From the NCBI GenBank assembly GCA_038241095.1, contig JBBRGB010000025.1:1-22301 (forward strand): a stretch of 22,301 nucleotides of DNA, in the 5' to 3' direction. A program made the translations under genes and the position numbers. The DNA is from JBBDMX01 sp038241095. GTDB lineage: Bacteria > Planctomycetota > Phycisphaerae > Phycisphaerales > Phycisphaeraceae. Positions 16,799 to 22,301 of the stretch are shown piece after piece. The notes beneath the pieces are model-generated. The model had not been told where the DNA came from. It saw only the letters and a list, made by a program, of their open reading frames with translations, and made no database searches. Position 1 is the first letter of the stretch, and the number at the start of each line of letters is the position of its first letter.

Positions 16799-17555
16799 CA
16801 ACAAGAGTGTGGTCGGGGATGGACTGGCCGCCACGGATGGTTGCGCCGTCGCTGATTTTCACGCCGTTGCCGATGCGGGTCACGCCCACGACCGCGCGTT
16901 CCACGGTGGCGTTGGCACCGATCTCCACATCGTCCCCAACCTCCACGACGCCGGCGTGCGGTGGCTTGATGTGCCGACCCTCGGCGTCGGTGGCGTAGGC
17001 GAAACCATCGCCGCCCACCACGCAGCCGGCGTGGATCACGGCGCGATTGCCAATCAAGGTGCGGTTGTAAATCGTCACGTTGGAGAAGATCACGCAGTCA
17101 TCGCCGATGGTCACGTCCTTGCCGATGTAGGCTCCGGGATAAATGACCGAACGCTTGCCGATGCTGACGCGCGGCGCGATGTAAACGAAGGGACGAATGG
17201 TGCAAAGCTCACCCACCACGGACGTGGCATCGACGAACGCCTGGGGATGAATGCCCGGCGGCGGATGCTGACGGTAGCCCTGAATCGCAATCAGGGCCTT
17301 GGTGAAAGCGAGGTAAGGATCGTCGGCGATCAAGAGCGTGAGCTTGGCGTCGTCGGCGATTTCGACGCCCTTGGCCACGATGACCGCACCCGCCTTGCAG
17401 TGGGCGAGTTGCTGGGCATCGTCACCAACGGATAAATACGTCACGGCCTCGGCACGGGCGTCCTCCAACGTGTCGCAGCGCGAAAGCACGCACTGCTTGT
17501 CGCCTTTGACTTTCGCCCCGATTTCCTTGGCAAGTTCCTGTGCGGTCATGGGCAT
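16791..17555 (-). CDS. LpxD-like acyltransferase, short form lacking the catalytic-His region
   Basis: LpxD N-acylates UDP-3-O-acylglucosamine in lipid A synthesis. This 254-residue protein has the LpxD N-terminal uridine-binding domain (AQELAKEIGAKVKGD at 5-19, then YLSV and VIVAKG) and left-handed beta-helix hexapeptides from about 100. HAGCVVGGDGFAYA matches the family. By eye it follows E. coli LpxD as far as IGNGVKI. The next block, which should be DNxxQIAHNV with the catalytic histidine, reads SDGATIRGGQ, and the protein ends shortly after, about 90 residues short. No frameshifted tail exists downstream. The ATG at 17555 follows GAGG seven bases upstream. It is either a divergent LpxD-like enzyme or a degenerate copy. 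Confidence 0.8.
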   Translation of the reverse strand: MPMTAQELAKEIGAKVKGDKQCVLSRCDTLEDARAEAVTYLSVGDDAQQLAHCKAGAVIVAKGVEIADDAKLTLLIADDPYLAFTKALIAIQGYRQHPPPGIHPQAFVDATSVVGELCTIRPFVYIAPRVSIGKRSVIYPGAYIGKDVTIGDDCVIFSNVTIYNRTLIGNRAVIHAGCVVGGDGFAYATDAEGRHIKPPHAGVVEVGDDVEIGANATVERAVVGVTRIGNGVKISDGATIRGGQSIPDHTLVDR

Positions 17556-17603
17556 GGGTCGGCCTCTTGGTTGATCTTGTTATTGAACACGAAGACGCGA
17601 AGT

Positions 17604-17704
17604 AAGTCTTGAGGGGTGAGTCTTGAAGGATGAGTCTTGAGTCTTGAGATTTTGAGTCGCCTTGGGTTTTGAACCTCAAGACTCAGGACTCAAGACTCAA
17701 GACT
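17604..17704. repeat. GTCTTGAG/CTCAAGAC inverted array without REP core
   Basis: Five TCTTGA(A/G) units on the left (17604-17650) face inverted CTCAAGACTC units on the right (17675-17704). This is the same octamer family that frames REP copies 2 and 3, but here with no GCAACG core. An ACACGAAGACGCGAAG stretch (17587-17602) of another iterated family precedes it. The element fills the nuoG-lpxD gap and ends just before the nuoG stop. Confidence 0.88.
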
Positions 17705-17707
17705 AAT

Positions 17708-19351
17708 TCACAGTTCCACGTACTCCATGTCCGGCTCGGCTTCGTGCTCGGTTTGCAGGTGGTGGACTTCGCTGGCAAACACGCCGGCCATGTCGTCGCG
17801 AATGGCTTGGGCCTCGTAAACCCGGCGCGTGGTGCCGGTGTGCATCGCCAGCAGGTCCAAGGCGATCTGTCCTTCGGGCCTGGCGTTTTCCAGCACGGGA
17901 ATCGCTTGGGCAAAGCTCTGCAAGCGGCCTTGGGCATTTTCAAACGTGCCGGCCTTTTCCACCCACGTCGCGGTGGGCAAAACCACATCGGCTTTTGCAG
18001 TCAAATCATTGGGCAGCGTGTCGAGCAACACCGTAAACTTTCGCCCCAAGGCGGCGGTCACTTCCTTGGTCGTCCACTTGCTCGGATAGTTGCCCGTGAC
18101 AATCACGGCGGCAACGGTCGTTTTCTTGTCACTCAGTTGCGTGATAAAAGCGTCGGCGTCCAGCACGGCCGCGGCATCGCCGGCGACCATCTCCAACGCT
18201 CGCCGCACGCCCCGCGCGTTGGGGGCCTTTTCCGCGTAAATCGTGTATCCGCCGGGGAAGGTCTTGTCCTGGCCAGCGCGTGGCACCGGCCCGACGCCCA
18301 GCACGGCCTTGGGGTCAATGGCCCGCGCCAGCTTCGCCAAGAGGAACGCCTCTTCGCAAGACAGCATGGGGCTGACCATCAACGCCAGCGAACCCTCGCC
18401 CTTTTCCTTGGCGACCTTGCGCAGGCCATCGAGCGCGTCCTGATACGCCCGTTGCCACTGGCATTCGATCTGCGTGCCGTACTGCTGCCGATGCGGTTGC
18501 CGCAACCGTTCCTCGGCATGGACGAACTTCCAGCCGAAGCGGATTTCATCGCTGATCCACCACTTGTTGACCGCCTTGTTGGTGCGCGGCTTGACGCGAT
18601 AGACCCGGCCTTCGTTTTGCTCCACGGAAATGTTGTCGCCGCTGGCGGTGATGCCGTCGATCGAAGCGGTCTTGGAGAGGAACCAAACGCGCTGGGTGAA
18701 GAGAAAGTCCTTGTCCAGCAACGCGCCGACGGGGCAGATGTCCACCACGTTGCCCGACAGTTCGTTGTCCAGCGGCTTGCCGGGGAAAATGTCGATCTGC
18801 TCGCGGTTGCCCCGGCCAAAGACGCTCAACTCGCCGGTACCCGTCACCTCACGGGTGAAGCGCACGCAACGGGTGCACATGATGCAGCGGTCGCTGTAAA
18901 GCTTGACGTGCGGGCCGACGTCCTTGACCGCTTGCTTGATTTTGGACTCTTCAAAGCGCGCTTGTCCTCGGCCGTATTGATAGCTGTAATCTTGCAACGA
19001 GCATTCGCCGGCCTGATCGCACACCGGGCAGTCCAGCGGGTGGTTGATCAGCAGGTACTCCATCACCGCCTTCTGATTCGCCAGCGATTTGGGGCTTTCC
19101 ATGTCCACCACCTGCCCGTCGGCGGCGGGGGTCTGACAGGTGGGCATCAATTTGGGAATGACCTCGACCTTGCCCGTCTTGGGGTTCGGAGCCGCCACCT
19201 CGCCCAGACAGATGCGGCAAGAGGCCACGATCGACAGGCCTTCGTGGTAGCAGTAATGCGGGATCGCCAAGCCGTTGTCCTGGGCGACCTGAAGAATCAT
19301 CTTCTTGCCTTCGAACTCGCAAACCTTGCCGTTGATGGTGATCTTGGCCAT
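17708..19351 (-). CDS. nuoG: NADH-quinone oxidoreductase subunit G, short form
   Basis: NuoG carries iron-sulfur clusters that pass electrons from NADH toward quinone in respiratory complex I. In this 547-residue protein, C34, C45, C48 and C72 match the [2Fe-2S] site. H104 with C108, C111 and C117 match the His-ligated [4Fe-4S] site. C156, C159, C162 and C206 (in DICPVGAL) match the next [4Fe-4S] site. The molybdopterin-like C-terminal region is present but abbreviated; many NuoG are 680-900 residues. The ATG at 19351 gives the standard MAKITING N-terminus. NuoE and NuoF, its usual neighbours, are absent from the window. Confidence 0.93.
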   Translation of the reverse strand: MAKITINGKVCEFEGKKMILQVAQDNGLAIPHYCYHEGLSIVASCRICLGEVAAPNPKTGKVEVIPKLMPTCQTPAADGQVVDMESPKSLANQKAVMEYLLINHPLDCPVCDQAGECSLQDYSYQYGRGQARFEESKIKQAVKDVGPHVKLYSDRCIMCTRCVRFTREVTGTGELSVFGRGNREQIDIFPGKPLDNELSGNVVDICPVGALLDKDFLFTQRVWFLSKTASIDGITASGDNISVEQNEGRVYRVKPRTNKAVNKWWISDEIRFGWKFVHAEERLRQPHRQQYGTQIECQWQRAYQDALDGLRKVAKEKGEGSLALMVSPMLSCEEAFLLAKLARAIDPKAVLGVGPVPRAGQDKTFPGGYTIYAEKAPNARGVRRALEMVAGDAAAVLDADAFITQLSDKKTTVAAVIVTGNYPSKWTTKEVTAALGRKFTVLLDTLPNDLTAKADVVLPTATWVEKAGTFENAQGRLQSFAQAIPVLENARPEGQIALDLLAMHTGTTRRVYEAQAIRDDMAGVFASEVHHLQTEHEAEPDMEYVEL

Positions 19352-19402
19352 GGGGATTCCAGTCGTGTTCCTTGCGTGGTCGATGCGGTCGCACCACGAA
19401 TC

Positions 19403-19520
19403 AACACAGATTAGCACAGATGACACTCCGCTTGCCCACCCGAGCCGCGATGCCTTGTCTGAGCCGCAAGGCGTGAGCCTGCGGTTGCCTTGTCCGAGCC
19501 GCAAGGCGTGAGCCTGCGGA
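19403..19520. repeat. AACACAGATT motif and tandem 35-base repeat
   Basis: AACACAGATTAGCACAGATG (19403-19422) belongs to the same general style of iterated intergenic repeats. After it, a 35-base unit is repeated twice (19451-19485 and 19486-19520) with one internal mismatch (T/C) and a differing last base. Each unit contains GAGCCGCAAGGCGTGAGCC, itself partly palindromic. The remaining bases of the 239-base nuoG-MBL gap show no gene. Confidence 0.85.
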
Positions 19521-19590
19521 CGAACGTCATTGTGTGTCAATACGTCCTTGCTCCTTCCACCGAGGGCCTGCGCCCTTCGGCTCCGACGAA

Positions 19591-20229
19591 TCATGTCCGC
19601 AGGTACGGGTTGCCCTGACGCTCCCGGCCGATGGTCGTCGCCGGGCCGTGGCCGGGCAGGACGCGGGTGGCGTCGGGCATGGTCAGCAGTTGGTCGGTGA
19701 TGCCCGCCAGCAGGGTCGGACCGTCGGAAGTTGGGAAGTCGTAGCGGCCGATGCTGCCGGCAAAAAGCGTGTCGCCCACCAGCGCCACGCCCGCCGCGGC
19801 CTGATAGAGCGTGATGCCGCCGGGACTGTGCCCCGGCGTGTGCCGCACCTCAAAGACGATGCCGTCCAACTCCAACTTCTGGCCGTGAATCAGCGTGTCG
19901 GTCGCCTCCGGGGCGATGATCGACGAATCCAAGAACCCCGAAAGGTTCAACGCCGGGTCGGTGAGAAAATCCCGCTCCGCTTTGTGAATCCAGATCGGCA
20001 ACTCCGGGTACGCCCCGCGCACATCGTGCAGGCCCGCGATGTGATCCAGATGCGCATGGGTCAGCACCACCGCCACCGGCTCCAAGCCACGCTCACGAAT
20101 GAACCGCAGCATCGGCTGGGGATCAAACCCCGCGTCCACAATCCAGCACCGCTTGCCGCGATGCGCGACATAACAGTTGGTCTGCCATTGCCCCAGGCAA
20201 AACGTCTCGATGTGCAGGTGTTGTGGCAT
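19591..20229 (-). CDS. MBL-fold hydrolase, glyoxalase II/YcbL-like
   Basis: This 212-residue soluble zinc hydrolase has the motif THAHLDH (57-63), a later HTPGHSPGG histidine, the aspartate in GDTLFAGSIGRYDFP, and LPGHGPATTIGRER with the final ligand histidine. The pattern and length fit the YcbL/glyoxalase II-like branch of the metallo-beta-lactamase fold, which hydrolyses thioesters such as S-lactoylglutathione; the true substrate is unknown. The ATG at 20229 gives the usual start; an in-frame extension would run into repeats. It lies between nuoC and nuoG, on the same strand, but is separated from both by repeat-rich gaps, so co-transcription is uncertain. Confidence 0.9.
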   Translation of the reverse strand: MPQHLHIETFCLGQWQTNCYVAHRGKRCWIVDAGFDPQPMLRFIRERGLEPVAVVLTHAHLDHIAGLHDVRGAYPELPIWIHKAERDFLTDPALNLSGFLDSSIIAPEATDTLIHGQKLELDGIVFEVRHTPGHSPGGITLYQAAAGVALVGDTLFAGSIGRYDFPTSDGPTLLAGITDQLLTMPDATRVLPGHGPATTIGRERQGNPYLRT

Positions 20230-20241
20230 GGGGAGGGAGTC

Positions 20242-20473
20242 AGTCTTGAGTCTTGAGGGATGAGTCTTGAGGAAGAGAAGGCTCGATGTTTGCACGACGA
20301 TCCAGTGTTTCTGTTTCTTTCATAGCCGCGGCGTCCCCGCCGCGCGTCTTTGAAAAACCTTAGTTGTGACGAACGCGAGTCTTTTCTCCTCGGAACCGCA
20401 ACGGGGACGTTGCGGCTGTGAGTCAGAGGTCTCAAATCTCAAGACTCAAGTCTCAAGACTCAAGACTCAAGAC
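20242..20473. repeat. REP-like inverted repeat, copy 3, framed by GTCTTGAG/CTCAAGAC arrays
   Basis: The left arm (20324-20349) has the hairpin GCGGCG-TCCC-CGCCGC, a changed but still perfectly pairing version of GCAACG-TCCC-CGTTGC. The right arm (about 20396-20417) keeps the original sequence but has lost the GACGC edge. The spacer is related, in inverse orientation, to that of copy 2. AGTCTTGAG arrays flank the left (20242-20271) and CTCAAGACTC arrays the right (about 20430-20473). It fills the gap between nuoC and the MBL gene. Confidence 0.9.
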
Positions 20474-20479
20474 CAATCC

Positions 20480-21049
20480 TCACGCGCTGTCACGCTGGAT
20501 GACGCGGTAGCTTTCGCGTTCGCCACGGCCACGCAGGGGGTAATCCTTGCGCAACGGGTGGCCGGGATACTGCTCCCAAAGCAGGATGCGGCGAAGGTCG
20601 GGGTGGCCGTCGAAACGAATGCCAAACATGTCAAAGACCTCGCGTTCAGTCCACTCGGCTCCGGGCCAAAGGTCGGTGACGCTGGCGATGTGCAAGGCCG
20701 GGTCGTCTTCGATGCCGTGGGTGTCGAGCGTGGGGTTGAGGAAGGTCTTGACCATCAGCCGACGGTTGTGGCGGGTGCTGGTGAGGTTGTAGATGACGGC
20801 GAAGCGGCCGGTGTTTTCCTTTGGCCCCGGCGCAGCCGGATAGTTCAGATAATCCACGCCCACCACGTCGCTCAGAAAGTCGTAGGCGCAATCGGGATCG
20901 TCGCGCAGAAACGCCAGCACATCGTGGGCATCGGCGGCGGCAACGACCAACGTGGTCTGGCCACGAAACTCCGCCGCCGCCAGTTTCAACTGAGGGAATT
21001 GCCGCTTGACCAGGGGCAGCGTGGGATGATCCAGATTGGGTTTGCTCAT
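20480..21049 (-). CDS. nuoC: NADH-quinone oxidoreductase subunit C
   Basis: NuoC is a peripheral-arm subunit of respiratory complex I. The 189-residue protein has the C-terminal signature EREVFDMFGIRFDGHPDLRRIL, followed by GHPLRKDYPL, and the DLxSDVVGVDY strand in the middle; its length is normal. NuoB and NuoD, usual neighbours, are not in the window; nuoB could lie beyond the edge only if the region is rearranged. The ATG at 21049 gives MSKPNLDHPT and has no Shine-Dalgarno sequence. It is transcribed away from the riboswitch promoter, which starts 80 bases upstream on the other strand. Confidence 0.93.
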   Translation of the reverse strand: MSKPNLDHPTLPLVKRQFPQLKLAAAEFRGQTTLVVAAADAHDVLAFLRDDPDCAYDFLSDVVGVDYLNYPAAPGPKENTGRFAVIYNLTSTRHNRRLMVKTFLNPTLDTHGIEDDPALHIASVTDLWPGAEWTEREVFDMFGIRFDGHPDLRRILLWEQYPGHPLRKDYPLRGRGERESYRVIQRDSA

Positions 21050-21129
21050 GGTGTTGAATCGCGTGGTGTGGGAGCAATCGCGCCGCGCTTCAAAGCCGCG
21101 CTGTGGGTGACGGGCAAATGATAGCAAGC

Positions 21130-21158
21130 TTGTCATGGGGCGGGTCGTGCGTTATAGT
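21130..21158 (+). promoter_or_regulatory. sigma70-type promoter of the riboswitch transcript
   Basis: TTGTCA (21130-21135) and TATAGT (21153-21158) are separated by exactly 17 bases. The expected start, about 21165, falls just before the riboswitch. This is the best promoter match in the window. Confidence 0.75.
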
Positions 21159-21170
21159 GCCGACGGTTTC

Positions 21171-21385
21171 GACAGGTGCCTTGACTCGCCGGGAAAGCCG
21201 GAAGTGAAGGTGAAAAGGGAAGCGGAGTGAGCAACGGGTTGCCGCTGGGCAAAGGTTGCGACTCTCCCGCGGACGCGCCGCCGTGAAAGGCAAGTGTCCC
21301 GCCGATGGATGCCACTGTTTGGCCCGCAAAGGGTCGGATGGGAAGGCTGGCGGGATGGAGCCTTAAGCCGGAAGACCTGCCTGTC
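21171..21385 (+). ncRNA. cobalamin (B12) riboswitch
   Basis: The conserved blocks are in order. GACAGG (21171-21176) pairs with CCTGTC (21380-21385) as the closing stem. AAAAGGGAAGC is at 21213-21223, GCCACTG at 21311-21317, GGGAAGGC at 21340-21347, and a B12-box-like AGCCGGAAGACCTGCC at 21366-21381. The order and spacing match the adenosylcobalamin riboswitch class, which lowers expression when B12 is abundant. The regulated gene starts at 21538. Confidence 0.92.
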
Positions 21386-21504
21386 GAGTGCCGTGTGTCC
21401 TCGCGAACGGGACGCCGCGGGCTCGACTGATCTTCCCCTGGTCAGTTCATTCCCCCGACGAAAAACCCCCGCCTCGCCCGGACTGTGCTTTTTACACACA
21501 GGGG

Positions 21505-21525
21505 TGTCCCGCGCGAATCGGGACA
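21505..21525 (+). promoter_or_regulatory. likely riboswitch expression-platform hairpin
   Basis: TGTCCCG (21505-21511) and CGGGACA (21519-21525) form a perfect 7-base stem ending directly at the GGGAG ribosome binding site (21526-21530). A related segment upstream, TCGCGAACGGGAC (about 21402-21414), could pair alternatively. The position suggests control of translation initiation by masking the ribosome binding site; the switching partner is not proven. Confidence 0.5.
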
Positions 21526-21537
21526 GGGAGTTTTCTC

Positions 21538-22301
21538 ATGGCTCGTTTTTCGTTTTCCGTGTTCGGTTGCGCTCTGGGTTTGGCTTTGACCGGCGCAAGC
21601 GCGCTCCAAGCCGCGACGCCACTGGTGCAGGAGGATTTCACCAGCAACCCCATTGCTAGCGGCCGCGCCACCGTCAGCGGTGAATCAGGCGGCGACGCTT
21701 CACGCCTGACTTTCAACGCTGGCTCCAACAGCCTCACCGCCGCTTACGACACCGTCCTGCCCACGACCAAACTACTCTGGGGCCTTGGCCGGACGCTGAC
21801 GCAGGACGACGGCTTCGGCTTCACACTCGACTTCACCTTGGACAACCTCACGACCACCGGCGGGGGCCAGATGGCCTTCGGCTTTGTCAACAGCGTTACC
21901 ACCGGCAACGACCGGCCCGGCGGGCAAGGTGCCAGCGCGGGCTTCCCCGTCGCCGGCTCCGATGCCAACGACGCCCACGACACCGTCGCCGTCGATTATT
22001 TCCCCTACGACTACAGCAACGACCCCTTCTTCCCCTACCACAGCATCACTCTCACCCCCACCGCCATCGGCTCGTGGTCGGGCGACGCCAACGCCAGCTA
22101 CTACAACCAACTCTCCTTCACCGATTACCAGGAATCGCTCATCGACGACGCCGGCGAACCCGGCACGCTGAGCCTCGGCGTCAACTACCACAGCGAGTTT
22201 TCCTATGACGCCGCGACACGCACCATCACCATTCGTCTGCGTGATGACAACGGCTACCTGGCGATCAATACCGTGGGGCAGGGGCTTGCCCTCGGCGGTG
22301 G
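21538..22301 (+). CDS. secreted protein, B12-riboswitch regulated, incomplete at the edge
   Basis: At least 254 residues are visible; the stop lies beyond the window. Residues 1-26 form a signal peptide (hydrophobic core FGCALGLALTG, cleavage probably after ALQAA). The mature part is acidic and rich in Gly, Thr, Asn and aromatic residues in beta-strand patterns (FGFTLDFTLDN, MAFGFVNS, TITIRLRDDNG), like a concanavalin-type jelly-roll/lectin domain. I do not recognise a specific family. A C-terminal sorting signal such as PEP-CTERM cannot be checked because the end is missing. The ATG at 21538 follows GGGAG by seven bases. Regulation by cobalamin suggests a role in capturing B12 at the cell surface or a B12-dependent alternative; this is an inference. 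Confidence 0.85.
   Translation, partial: MARFSFSVFGCALGLALTGASALQAATPLVQEDFTSNPIASGRATVSGESGGDASRLTFNAGSNSLTAAYDTVLPTTKLLWGLGRTLTQDDGFGFTLDFTLDNLTTTGGGQMAFGFVNSVTTGNDRPGGQGASAGFPVAGSDANDAHDTVAVDYFPYDYSNDPFFPYHSITLTPTAIGSWSGDANASYYNQLSFTDYQESLIDDAGEPGTLSLGVNYHSEFSYDAATRTITIRLRDDNGYLAINTVGQGLALGG

Noticed and set aside
17604..17704. CRISPR array from the repeated TCTTGAG units
   Set aside because: Units are eight to nine bases, without unique spacers of constant length, and arranged as inverted halves; no cas genes are present.

Overview
The window reads as a chromosomal segment of a GC-rich Gram-negative bacterium, most consistent with the Planctomycetota and perhaps the Phycisphaerae. The basis is lpxD (outer-membrane lipid A), a PyrD of the Cys-active class I type, split respiratory complex I genes, an unusually long RdgC-like protein, a secreted lectin-like protein, many genes without a clear Shine-Dalgarno sequence, and intergenic spaces packed with iterated inverted repeats. 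This placement is an inference; no rRNA or other definitive marker is present.

Layout. Bases 1-64 are the 3' part of a tRNA-Ser. Next to it lies a block that looks accessory (143-3522): a beta-CASP/RNase J-like metallo-beta-lactamase nuclease on the plus strand, meeting a tightly overlapped three-gene minus-strand operon (unknown protein, dual-specificity phosphatase, PD-(D/E)xK-like protein). A cytidylate kinase-like gene (3760-4491) then faces a MacB/LolC-type ABC exporter (permease 4658-7225, ATPase 7179-7907). The DNA clamp gene dnaN (8074-9174), iscX and an rdgC-like gene follow on the plus strand. A solitary HTH-receiver response regulator (minus), a 620-base intergenic region with two structured repeats, and a SprT-like metalloprotease gene come next.

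From 13104 to 21049 everything reads on the minus strand. In transcription order these are nuoC, an MBL-fold hydrolase, nuoG, an lpxD-like gene, icd, a HEPN-like gene, its partner and pyrD. The HEPN-like gene and partner are lower in GC and are stitched between icd and pyrD with essentially no spacer. The window ends with a sigma70-type promoter, a cobalamin riboswitch and the start of a secreted protein that runs off the edge.

Three points deserve most attention. First, a family of REP-like elements (three copies, compensatory changes in one) is often framed by GTCTTGAG octamer arrays. Second, two compact accessory modules stand out: the tRNA-Ser-adjacent nuclease/phosphatase block, and the HEPN pair inside a core operon. 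Third, the LpxD-like protein stops before, and replaces, the catalytic histidine region. The cobalamin riboswitch ahead of an extracellular protein is also unusual enough to follow up.
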